Shown here one piece after another: positions 1 through 11,457 of a DNA stretch of 64,000 nt. Source of the stretch: Hordeum vulgare subsp. vulgare (taxonomy: Eukaryota > Streptophyta > Magnoliopsida > Poales > Poaceae); contig NC_058521.1 of NCBI RefSeq assembly GCF_904849725.1, positions 346,006,638 to 346,070,637 of the forward strand, written 5' to 3'. The position numbers and the translations under genes are program-made. The notes under the pieces are model-generated. The model was not told the DNA's origin. It was given only the letters and a program-made list of their open reading frames with translations, and searched no databases. How positions within the stretch are numbered: the stretch's first letter is position 1; each line of letters begins with the position of its first letter.

Positions 1-666
1 CATGTAGATGATATTTGAATGGTTCTAAGAGTGTGAAAGGTCAAATTTGAACCATACAATGATCTCCGTCAAGATGTGGGGTGGTGACAAGGTCACCTAT
101 ATCAGAGTATTTGACTTGAGGAGTCGAGCAAGAATGCTTGATGATAGGTCATACTCATCGTTAAGCGCGAAATGGGGTTTCCATATTTCGATTAAGCTTT
201 TCAATGTCTTCATATCACTTGAGTTGCTTTACTCCATGAATTGGTGTAGAGCTTTATCGAGGATATGAGTACGTAGCTTCGAATGATGTTGATGACGTGG
301 CACATCGGTGAACTTGTTGTGGATGCTCAAAGTTGATGAAGGTCATCTTGAGTTGGGAGCAATCCATGTAGTTTTGGTTAACTTTTCACCTATAATGGTT
401 AGTCATGCAAGGAAGACCATAATATATCCAAATGACAAGGGTGAATAACTTCATCAAATGATAATCAAGGATATGATTTTGTTGTCTGCTTCGTTCATCT
501 TCGAAGAGGGGTTGTTGATACTTGGCCAGGTCAAGATTGCTTTTGATTGGATTTGATGGCAATCTTGTGGTGCGTATTTCTTCCCAGTACCTACAAAAGG
601 TTAGATGCAATGCAATTGAGCATAGTTTCCAAGATATAAGATAATCAAATCAAATGGCATCAAGGA
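1..666. other. Unassigned sequence beyond the end of the Copia-1 pol frame
   Basis: No coding potential or repeat structure that I can name. It lies just downstream (minus strand) of the RNase H stop of Copia-1, so it is most simply the 3' untranslated internal part of that element. Its 3' LTR would then lie outside the window. Short reading frames here match nothing I recognise. Confidence 0.4.
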
Positions 667-3600
667 TTAGTCAGTCAAGTTCATGCCCTTGCATGCATCC
701 GAGTGAGTCTGAGTCAAGTTTGAAGCATCAATGATGTTCAACTCACTCCTCAAATGACAAAACACTTTCTCATCAAGTGGTTTGGTAAGGATGTCAGCTA
801 GTTGTTTGTCAGTATGAACATGCTTGAGATCGATATCTCCTTTAGCAACATGATCACGATTGAAATGTTGTCGCACTTGGATGTGTTTTGTTCTAGAATG
901 TTGCATAGGATTATAGGCAATCATAATAGCACTTTCATTGTCACACAACAATGGACCTTTTCTAACATGAATGCCATAAATGTTAAGCATTTGAGTCATC
1001 CAAAGTAATTGAGCACAACGTGATCTAGCGGTAATATATTCAGATTCGGCAGTGGATAAGGATACCGAGTTTTGTTCTGTCGATGTCCAAGAGACAAGAG
1101 GTCTCCCAAGAAATTGGCATGTATCCGAGGTGAATTTCAATCAACCATGTCTCCAGCATAGTCCGAGTCGGAATAGCCAATAAGATTAAACAAAGATCCC
1201 TTGGGATACCATATGCCAAAGTTTGGTGTATGTATAAGGTATCTCACTATCTTTTTCACAGCCAATAGATGACACTCTTTAGGTGCTTCTTTATAGTAGG
1301 CACACATGCAAACACTCAGCATGATGTCAGGATGGGAGGCACATAGATATAACAATTAACCAATCATTGATCGATAAACCTTTTTATCAACGACTTTGTC
1401 CTCCTTAGTGAGGTTAAGATATCCACTAGTAGGCATGTGGGTTCTCATACCTTTCCATTCTTGCATGTTGAACTTCCTACAAGTCCTTGGTGTACTTGGT
1501 TTGAGAGATAAACATACCTTCTATCGATTGTTTGATTTGCAATCCAAGGAAGAACTTCAGTTTACTTATCATATACATATCATACTTCTCTGACAGGAGC
1601 TTTCCAAACTTTTCACTAAAATGTGGGGTAGTGGAACCAAAGATAATATCATCCACAAATATTTGACAAACAAATAGTTTGCCATTAACTCTTTTAGTGA
1701 ATAAGGTTGCATCAAGTTAACCAGTCTAAAAACCATTTTCAATGAGAAACTTCGTTAGACATTTGTACAAAGCTCTAGGTGCTTATTTGAGACCATATAA
1801 AGCTTTATGAAGTTTGTAAACATGATCAGGTTTCTTAGGTTTCACAAAACCAGGAGGTTATTTACCATAAACTTCCTCTTCAACTTGTCCATTGAGAAAG
1901 GCATTTTTAATATCCATTTGGTAGAGTTATATCACGGTGATTGGCATAAGCCTGAAGAATACGAATGGCTTCAAGTCTAGCAACATGAGCATAAGTCTCA
2001 CCGTAGTCCATAGCTTCGACCTGCGTGTATCCTTGGGCTACGAGACATGCTTTGTTCCGTACAACTTGTCTGTCCTCATCTTGCTTTCTCCAAAACACCC
2101 TTCTTATACCAATGATATTATGCTCGCCTTCAGGTTTTTCAGCAAGTGTCCATAGTTGGTTCCTCTCGAAGTTGTGTAGCTCTTCATGCATAGCGTTTAC
2201 CCAATCCGGATCTTCAAGAGCATCTTCTACCTTCAAGGGTTCAATACTAGATATGAAGGAATAGTGCTCACAAAATTTAGCTAATCGAGATTTAGAGCGA
2301 GTGATTCTCCCATTTTTTATGTCACAACATATTTGTTTCAACGGATGATCTCTGTCCACTCTTGCTCTAATTCTTGACATGTTCTTCTTTTTGGATGGAG
2401 GAGCTTCTTCTTCATCATCTTCATCATCTTGAGTGTTGTCGTTGACGTCATCATCTCCTTGGGGTGGTGGTGAGGAAGGTTGAGGTGGATCATCATTATG
2501 TACTTCTTCCTCTTCTTCATCATGTCGTGTACAGCTTGTGGATGCTTCCATGTCATTTTGCGGTTCGCCCTGACGTGAAGTGGGAACTTCCACTTGAGTT
2601 GATGAAGTAGTTTCCTTCACCTCCATGGGACGAATCTTGTCAATGTACAAGTCTTTGATTGCTTCCGAAGGTTCCTTATCTCCTACATCTATTGACAATT
2701 GAACGACCTCCGAAACGTTAGTCTCATCAAACTTCACATCTACCGTCTGTTCAACTTTTCGACTGAAGTTGTTGTAGACATGGTAAGCGTGAGAGTTTGA
2801 TGCATAACCAACAAGTAATCGTTCATAAGATTTAGATGCAAATTCATACCGACGATGCTTATCAAGAATATAACACTTAGAGTCAAATACCCAAAAGTAT
2901 CCAACTTGGGGTTTGTTACCGGTGAGTAGCTCGTATACCGTTTTACCGAGAAGCTTGTGCAGGTAGAGTCGGTTTATGGCATGGCAAGCTGTTTCCATGG
3001 CTTCTGCACAAAAGTGTCTTGGAGTCTTATATTCGTCAAGCATCATTCTCACCATCTCTATGATCGTCCGGTTATTCCTCTCAACAACTCCATTTTGTTG
3101 AGGTGTTTACATAGCCGAGAATTCATGTAAGATACATTCTTCGTCAAGAAAAATATCCACATTAGTGTTCTTGAACTCCGTTCCGTTGTCGCTATGAACT
3201 TTCTTGATCTTCACTTCAAACTAGTATTGAGCTTTCCGAGCAAAGTTCTTGAAGATCATTTGTACCTGTGACTTATCATTGAGAAAGAACACCCATGTAA
3301 ATCTGGAAAAATCATCAACAATGACTAAACCATAAGAATTTCTACCGAGGCTCTTGTAAGCATTGGGACCAAAGAGATCCATGTAAAGCAGCTAGAGGGG
3401 TCTTCTTGTGGTCGTGATGTTCTTCACGGGATGACTTCCATCAACTCTCTTTCCTTCTTGACAAGCACTACGAAGTCTATCTTTGTCAAAGATAACATCT
3501 TTAAAACCAAGAATATGATCACTGTTGATAACTTTTTCAAGATTACACATACCAACATGTCCAAGCCTTCTATGCCATAACCAACCTTTAGAAGATTTTG

Positions 3601-4647
3601 CGATAAGACATGTACGGGGTTGGGATATCTTAGCGAAATAAACAACATATCGATCACCTCTACAAAAAGCAGTAAACACGATGTTATGATTGTCGCTACG
3701 AGACACTCAACATTCAATTTCCATAAATAACACATCGAGACCAAAGTCTGCTAGTCTAGATACGGAGAGAAGATTGTAGCCAAGGGATTCAACAAGCATG
3801 ACATTTTGAATGGAACTGTCATGAGATACGACCACCTTACCAAGACCAAGTACCTTACCTTTGGAGTTGTCTCCAAAAGTCACATACTTCCGAGGTCCAC
3901 GGTTTGCTCTAATCTCATGGAACATGTATTTATCGCCGGTCATGTGATCGGTGCATCCACTGTCAAGAACCCACTCCTTTTCACATGCCATGTAGTCTTT
4001 AAGGTTAGCCATAAGAATAAGGTTCCTCATGGTCTTCTCATACTCGATGTCAGATTCTTCATCTTCGTTATAGTAGCCATGCTCCACATTGTCATCATCG
4101 GATGAAGTTCCCTCATCATAAGAAACAAGAATTGCATCAAAATTTGACTCGGACAATGTTCATGTTTATGCATTCGAATGGCTTCAGCAATGATATTGTT
4201 AATACTAATGACATATCCTTTAGCATGCATGAGGTCACAAAGCTCAAATAGGCATTTATCGAAAATAGGATCGGTTGGTTTCAATTTGTGAAAAGCAATG
4301 CATTAGTGGAAAATGATATCAAGATTTTTCAAGGAATAATTTGGATATCTTTTCTCGATGTCTTTCCACAAGGTATGAGCACACTCAAAGTTTTGCAACT
4401 GATTAAGCACATTTCTTGGTAAACCTCTAATGATTAGATTGACAGTGTTAAGGTTACCAAGCATATTAACTTCATCATCATGAGAAGGATGTATGGGATC
4501 AATGGGAGGCGCATTGGGATATTCAACATACTTGCGCAAATGGAACTCATCAAATATAACAAGCATATCATCTTTCCATTGTCTAAAGTACTCCCCATCA
4601 AGAATAGGCACTCTACAACCAAAAATCTAGGAACAAGTCATATTCAT
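667..4647 (-). pseudogene. Copia-1 gag-pol polyprotein remnant
   Basis: The polyprotein encodes coat, protease, integrase and RT/RNase H for element replication. Visible pieces on the minus strand: a gag of the UBN2 type (about 4611-4303, motif WKDDM near its start); protease with DSG in the segment WVLDSGCTDHMTG (about 4040); a GAG-pre-integrase segment with WHRRLGH (about 3590); integrase C-terminal part and the acidic linker (3055-2300); RT beginning with EDPDWVNAMHEEL (about 2200); an FVDD box (1636-1665) in place of the usual YVDD; RNase H with STAESEY (about 1050) ending at 667. The gag ATG at 4645-4647 is followed by an in-frame TAG at 4627-4629. Another in-frame TGA lies at 3707-3709, and the RT middle (1900-1360) needs several frame changes. 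This is a pseudogene. Confidence 0.88.
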
Positions 4648-4687
4648 CTTCCGCCAATGGCGGTTAAACCAAGGTTTTGGAGACCTT

Positions 4688-4700
4688 GCTCTGATAACAA
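4688..4700 (-). other. Copia-1 primer-binding site (initiator tRNA-Met type)
   Basis: On the minus strand this reads TTATCAGAGC just inside the LTR end. It matches the conserved Copia primer site TGGTATCAGAGC, complementary to initiator tRNA-Met, with small differences. Its position between the LTR and the gag start fixes the element's orientation. Confidence 0.75.
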
Positions 4701-4701
4701 T

Positions 4702-6165
4702 TGAGGGATCGATAGAAGATGTGTCTGGAGGGGGTTGAATAGACTACTTTTCAAGATAAAATTCTAGGAGGGCACAAACTCGGGAGTTCTAATAAGTCTA
4801 GTGCACCATACACAGGCTAGTCAACTTATATGGAAGCGGAAAAGTAATGACTTTGTACATGTAAAGGAGTAGAGGTTAGGAAGATAAAACGCATGAGGTT
4901 GACACGGAGATTTTTGCATGGTTCCGATAGTGGCGCTATCGCATGTCCATGTTAGTCAACGGAGGGTAACGACTGCGAGAGTCAACAGAGGGTTCCACCC
5001 ACGGAGGGTCCACAAAGAAGCGGCCTTGTCTATTCCACCACGTCTTTCGTCCACCGAGTAGTAGCCTTACTCACTTTAGATCTTCACAAAGTAGGCGATC
5101 TCCTTGCCCTTACAAAAATCTTGGTTCAACTCCACAACACGAATTTGGAGGCTCCCAAGAGACACCTAACCAATCTAGGAGGCACCACGCTCCAAAAGGT
5201 AATAGATGTGGTAGAACAATGAACTCCTTCCTGTTGTGCTTCTAAAGATAGTCTCCTCAACACAAATCACTATCTCACAGAGTATGCATGGGTAGGAGAG
5301 GTTGATTTGTTGGAAAGCAGTGTGGGGAGGCTAGAGGTCAAGTTTCAAATGATAGGATTGGTATATCTTGGTCTCAACACATGAGTAGGTGGTTCTATCT
5401 TAGAAAATGGATCTGGCAATTAAGTGTGTGTTTTGAGTGCTTCTCCCTCGAATGAGAGGTGGGTGAAGGGCTATATATAGGCAGCAACCAAAATCCAACC
5501 GTTACACACAAAAGGGAAAACTCGGTGGTATCGGTTAGCCCAAAGGTGTGAATTTTTGAATCTCGGTGAGACCATTATATGAAACTCGGTGGCACCAAAA
5601 AGGTGACTAACAGTCAGATGACCAAACTCGGTGGAACCGATAGGCAAACTCAGAAATTTCAATTTGTGTATCTTGGCAATAGAATGTTGGTCACACTCAA
5701 CTCGGCAGCACCGACTTGGTTTCGGTTGCACAAATTTGGTGGGAATGGCTAGGGTTTATGTGTGAGGTAAAACTTTGTGGGTGCTATATGGCAACGTTGG
5801 TGACACCGAATTTGTGAATGAGGATCTTGACAGAGTGGATATGTGGGAAAAATTACTGAGTGTTTTGGCGGCTAGCTTTGAGCATTTGAGCAATCAGTTC
5901 ATTTTACTACCTCATCCCATTTTAATAGTATTGGCTTTCCTGTGAACTCAAAAGTGATTTCTCACAAATATAAAAAGAAGAGTCTTCTACCTTGAAGATT
6001 GAGCCAATATTATTCCTTTCTTGCATCCAGGGGCATCTCCACAAAAACCTTAAGCCATAGATCTCCATTGACTTTCCTGAAATATCTAGGTAAAAGTGTT
6101 AGTCCAAGAGACAATGTATGTTGTCATGAATTATCAAAATAACTAAGGGAGCATATGTTCTTTGA
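4702..6165 (-). repeat. 5' LTR of Copia-1
   Basis: The LTR is bounded on one side by the primer-binding site (plus-strand start TGAGGGATCG at 4702) and on the other by a GGGAGCATATG segment near 6147-6157. A diverged second copy of the same sequence sits at 10153-11350, including the stretches GTAGGCGATCTCCTTGCCC and TCAACACATGAGTAGGTGG. A TATATATA box lies at 5471-5480. The exact right edge is uncertain by a few bases, since the terminal TTCA of the other copy reads TTGA here. Confidence 0.8.
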
Positions 6166-6479
6166 CGTTCTTCATCTCGTTGCAACATTCAAGGAACGTC
6201 GGTTTCACTCGTTTGTCAAAGAAGCGACTAAGTTTTACCATTTGCTCTTTCTCTTTCTCTTCCCCTCTTCATTCTTAGATCTTGGGGCGAGATCTCTTGT
6301 TAGTGTAGGAGAGTTCTATCAACCCGAGACCGACGCTCCAGAAGATTCCCCTTTTATTCCGTTGTCATCGTGTTAATTATTTGTTTGTTGCATTACATCA
6401 TGTCTGCACCTCAAATAAAGAAATTGCATAGATCTCTTGATCTATTTAATTTTAGGGAATTCACATGGTGGTTTCTCTT
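6166..6479. other. Unassigned spacer between two LTR families
   Basis: A stretch of 314 bases with a short plus frame (6155-6376, PETDAPEDSPFIPLSS near its end) that I do not recognise. It may be the 3' internal tail of the element whose LTR starts at 6480, or a fragment of an older insertion. There is no purine-rich tract immediately before 6480 to support the first option. Confidence 0.3.
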
Positions 6480-9400
6480 TATAACATCCCCCACCTATAT
6501 TTTAGGGAGCTACTATTAACATTCCATTAATTGGGATTAACCAAAAACTAACTTGCATTTTAATTCCTTGGCTTTTATATCTCAATTCTTGCCTTCAAAC
6601 CATGCCCATAAATTGTTTTATAACTCTGTCAAGTTCTATAAAAATTCTCAATATTTTTGGGCATTCCTAGGACCCACCTCCTATTCAAACCCATTTGAAT
6701 TTAATTCAAACGATTTTGAATTCAGCTTCACACTTGTGCCTATTTCTATTTTCCTGGATAAATTTAATTTTTTATGTTGGAAAAAATTAACCCCATTCTC
6801 AAATTCCTTCTCTTACATTTTCTGTGTCTCTCTCTTCTTTCTTTCTATTTTTTTCCTGCTATTGGAAGTGGTGAGATAGAGGGAGCCTAGCTAGCCCAAG
6901 GCCTAACCTACTCCCTCCTAACCTTAGCCGCGAGGATCCCAATCCCGTCTCTCTTCCTCGATCTCTCTCCCTCTCATTCCCCACCCGCGCCACCACCTTC
7001 GTCTCTCTCGACTGATCCACTCTCCTCTCGATCTTTCCTTGGTGCCCCCTCGCTCCTCTCCCGACTACTTCCCCGCCACACGCACACAACACCCGGTCGC
7101 CTCCTTCTTTTGCCTCCGCACGTGCCACCAACTCCGGCGAGCGTGGCGCTCCTCTGCGCGAGCTCCCCGTCATGGCCATGACGCCTACCTCAGTGACCAC
7201 CTGCAGGTCGTGGTCGTGTGTCGTCTCTGTGTTTCCTCGGCCTCCTCTTCATAGTGCCACACTTGGCCTCCTTGCCGTGCCCGCTGGCGAGCCCCTCTCT
7301 CTTCTCGATCTCAATCTCGTTGCGTCCGCTATTCAAGCGTCCCCTGCCCAAGTTCCACCACGAATCCCGTGAGTACCATCTGCGCAAGTTCGTTGTCGGG
7401 GGTTGCAACCAGTTCATTTTGTCCTTTGGAAATTGTTGGCCCGAAGCCTTGTGTGATGTTTTGTTTTGTATCGCATCAAGTTCTTTGCATGAGACCAAGT
7501 ACCCCTCGATTCCGCCGAGATTGACTACACGAACGCAAGCCTTGCAAGAAACAAACCTCTACGACCGTATTCAAGACCGCGTGTACCACTACCGTCGCCA
7601 AAGACCCGGGTACTACTACTTCAACTACCGTCATTGAAGATCTATGCACCACTACTTCAATGACGTCCATGACGGCCCGTGAACGACTACTTCCCTCGAC
7701 GAACCTCGGTCCACCCCGAACGCACGCTCCAAAGGTATAACCAGCGAGACGATCACATGTGGACTGAATGCATGTGATGTATGAGATGAACTCTATGTTT
7801 GCACCATATATGATTGTTCGTTGAATATTGTCCCTAGCCCCGACACATGGGAACCCGGTAACCGAGATGACCCCATCACTCTTTGGCATGATACGCACAC
7901 GCTCACAATTCTTTTGCACCGGTTTTTTATCGAGTTATCAGGACCGGAACATTGTCGTGGCATCGTTTCCACTTTTCCGCCATGGTTCCCTTTCTTTCGC
8001 CATGGCGTCACATGCTTTATGTCCTTATTGCCAATGTTTTCATAAAATTGCATGCATGTTGCATTCATGGCATAATATTTTATGTTGCAGGTATCTTTTA
8101 CCCGAAGCTCTATTCAAATGTGTTGTGTGTAAACCGACTAGAATGACGTGTAGAATCACATGCTTCACCTCTTGCCATGTTAACAACATTTTAAAATTGT
8201 CGTGTATGTAAACAGTAGTGAGCTAAATAATTCGAATGTGGAGTCTCACTTAATGAGTAGTGTTGATTGTTGTGAATTCCATGCCATGCCTTGCATATTT
8301 GAAATGGACATGCATGATATTAGGTTGTGCATCATACCGTTCATGTGTCGTGGTGAATATCGTGCGTTGATTCTTGTTTCCGACTTGCTTCTCTTGATAG
8401 ATTTCCACAAGCGTGCCGGAATGTGAGGATCCGTTCGACTACGTCGATTCATCTTCTTCACGGATTCGTTCTTCTTCCAAGCGGGATATATGGCAAGATG
8501 ATCATTTCCCTAGATACCATTACTATCAATGTCATGCTTGTTGTTTTGATTCTATCGCTATATCTCACTTCCTACCACCTATTAAATGTCAGCCTCTAAA
8601 CATTGCCATGAAAACCATCAACCTTTCTATAACCTAGCAAACAACTCATTGGGTGTGTAACCGCTTGCTTAACCATTGGATAGCATTGCTAGTTGCAGGT
8701 GTAGTTGCTTCCATGCGATAACATGGGTTCCTTGTTATATCACCATATTAATGCTATTTAAATTTATGCACCTATATACTTGATAAAAGGTGGAAGGCTC
8801 GGCCTTTCTAGCTTGGTGTTTTATTCCACCTTTGACGCCTTAGTTTCGGCTACTCGTTTTCTATTCCATAATCGAGCGCCCCTAACACGCTCGGGGTTGT
8901 TATGACGACCCCCTTGATAATTCGTCTTAGATTAAAACCGGGCTGGCAAGGCCAATTTTTGGTACTAAATTTTCCTAATAACTAACAAAAAGCATATGAA
9001 CCCGCCGGCACCCGCAGAGTAATTAATCAACCCCCTGGGCCAGTGCTCCGCATGTGTGTTGGTCCAATGGGCTACCAGGGGCACCTCTGTGATTGGCTTA
9101 CCGGAAGTTTGGACAATTCCTTGTGTCCTGAGAACGAGATACGCGGCTCCTATCGGGTTTGTCGACACATTGGGCGGCCTTACTGGACTTGTTCTACCTT
9201 TCACAACATAGCTTGTGCATCGGGATTCTGGTGATGCTTTGGGCTATCTCAGAGTTGAGGTTTTCCGCTAAGGAATTCGAGGACATCACGAGTATCGTGC
9301 TCGAGGCTTTCTATGCGTCTTGTGGTAATTTGTCATGTACTAGTTGGAGCACCCCTGTAGGGTTAAATATTTCAAAAAGTCGTGCCCGCGGTTATGTGGA

Positions 9401-10152
9401 AAACTTGGAAACTTTGTTTAACATTCCGTTCTAGATAACTTGAAGTGAACTTACCTAAAACTTTCCAACTGTGTGCATAACCATGACTGTCTCTTCTCAT
9501 GAGTTCTGTATCCGGAAGATGACACGATGGGGTTATGGATGACGCAAGTAGGTGTTTAGGATCATTCATTTGATCATCATTAGTTCACCTCCGTTATGCG
9601 TAGTTCATCCCCCTCTTTTATTCTTGTACACATAAGTTATCCACTCAAATAAATGCTTAGTCGCTTGCTGCAGCCTCACCATTTAACCATACCTCACCCA
9701 TTAAGTTTTGCTAGTCTTGATACCTTTGGAAATGAGATTGTTGAGTCCCTGTGGCTCACGGATTACTACAACAAAAGTTGCAGGTACAGGTAAACCGATA
9801 CTTTGACGTGAACGCAATGACTGTTCTATTTGGAGTTTCTTCTTCTTCTTCTTCATCGATCTAGGATGGATTCCAAGCCGACAACCTAGGATAGCAAGGA
9901 TGGATATCGTTCTTTTATCGTTTGTTTTCGTCCGTAGTCAGACTGTGCTCTTCTACATGGTCATTGAATGTGTTGATGTATTAATGCAATCTTGATGTAG
10001 TTTGTGGTGAGTGTAAGCCAACTCCTTATACTCATATTTTCAGTACATGTACTTGTAACGTTATCCATTCTTGCAAAAGGACGAGATGTGCTTCTATCCC
10101 CGTCGAGGCCCTCATGCCAGAATAAGGATAGGATCGCATTTTGGGCGTTACA
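6480..10152 (+). mobile_element. Long LTR (3.67 kb), Gypsy-like, probably solo
   Basis: The segment begins TATAACATCC and ends GGGCGTTACA, a diverged form of the TGTAAC...GTTACA termini of one class of large grass LTRs. It holds no gag or pol. The left part has a cytosine-rich, promoter-like stretch (6920-7400), and the right end carries TTTCGTCCGTAGTC and GTGAGTGTAAGCC segments that I associate with the 3' part of such LTRs. No 5-bp target duplication is visible (CTCTT before, GCTCC after), so recombination or deletion has removed one flank. Orientation is inferred from the promoter-like end only. Short frames inside it are taken to be chance. Confidence 0.6.
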
Positions 10153-11350
10153 GCTCCACACAGAAGGGGTCCATGAAGAAGTGGCCTTGTCTACTCCACG
10201 ACGTCTTCCGTCCACACAGGACTAGCCTCACTCACGGTAGATTTTCACGAAGTAGGCTATCTCCTTGCCCTTACAAACATATTGGTTCAACTCCACAACA
10301 TGAAGTAGGAGGCTCCCAAGCGACACCTAACCAAACTAGGAGGAACCACCATCCAAAAGGTAATAGATGTGGTAGAACATTGAACTCCATGCTCTTGGGC
10401 TTCTAAAGATAGTCTCCTCAACACTCAGTCACTCTCTCTCAGATTTGGTGAGGGTAGGAGAGATTGATCTTGTGGAAAGCAACTTGGGGAGGCTAGAAAT
10501 CAAGGCTCAAGTGGTTGGAATGGAATCTCTTGATCTCAACACATGAATAGGTGGCTCTCTATCTTGAAAATGAATCTGGCAATGAAGTGTGTGTTCTGAG
10601 TGCTTCCTTTGCGAGTGGGAGGTAGGTGGAGGGGTATATGTAGGCAGCACAGAAAATCCAACCATTACATCATGTTTTACCAACTCGATGACACCGAAGT
10701 TACAAACTCGATGGTCCCAACATGCTCAAAAGGCAGTAACTTTGAATCTCGGTGGAACCGATATACACAAATCGGTGACACCGAAAAGGTGACTAATGGT
10801 CAGATGACACAACTCGGTGACACCGATACTCAAACTTTGAAATTCTGATTTTGTGTACCGAGGCAACAAAAAGTTGGTCACATGAACTCGGTAGCATCGA
10901 TGCAGTTTCGGTTGCACCAAAGTGGTAGTGTTTGGCTGGGATCTGTCTAGGCTCAAAGTTGTCGGGTCGAGTTGAAATTGTTTGTGGTACCAATTTTTTA
11001 TATTTAGCTTGGGACTGATATATTTTTTGGAAGAGTGGCTGAGTATTTTTGGTGGCTAACTCTAAGCACTTGAGCAACCAATCCATCATAACACCTCATC
11101 CCCTTTTAATAGTATTAGCTTTCCTTTGGACTCAAATGTGATTTCGCACAAAGTGTAAAATGAAGAGTCTTCTTGCTTGAAGCTTTAACCAATTTTATTC
11201 CTTCCTTCATAAAGGGGCATCTCTACTCAAACCTATAGCCAAAGCATCTTTTGAACTTTTCTGAAATATACTTGGAAAAACTCATTGGTCCAATGATGCA
11301 TATGTTGTGGTTAATTCACAAAAACACCTTAGGGAGCAATTGTTATTTCA
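10153..11350 (-). repeat. Truncated second copy of the Copia-1 family LTR
   Basis: It aligns collinearly with about 4985-6165: the same CTCCTTGCCCTTACAAAC, TAGTCTCCTCAACAC and AACTCGGTGACACCGA-type segments in the same order. The first 280 or so bases of the LTR are missing and the fragment abuts the GTTACA end of the 6480-10152 LTR exactly. The right edge ends in GGGAGCAATTGTTATTTCA, the expected LTR terminus. Confidence 0.8.
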
Positions 11351-11457
11351 ATACGTGGTCGGCTCATCACTTTCAAGCAACAACACAACACACACTTTGC
11401 GCCATCAACCGACCTCCATGGTCCCGGTGGTGATTCCACTACGGGTTCCCTGAAGGA

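Larger units (their letters stand above)
667..6165 (-). mobile_element. Copia-1: decayed Copia LTR retrotransposon, 3' LTR outside window
   Basis: On the minus strand the order is LTR (6165-4702), primer-binding site, gag, protease, integrase, reverse transcriptase, RNase H, which is the Copia (Pseudoviridae) domain order with integrase before RT. The frame is broken by many stops and small indels, so the copy is not functional. The 3' LTR is not visible and probably lies left of position 1. The LTR contains a TATATATA box near 5471-5480, about 690 bases into the LTR in element orientation. Confidence 0.9.
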
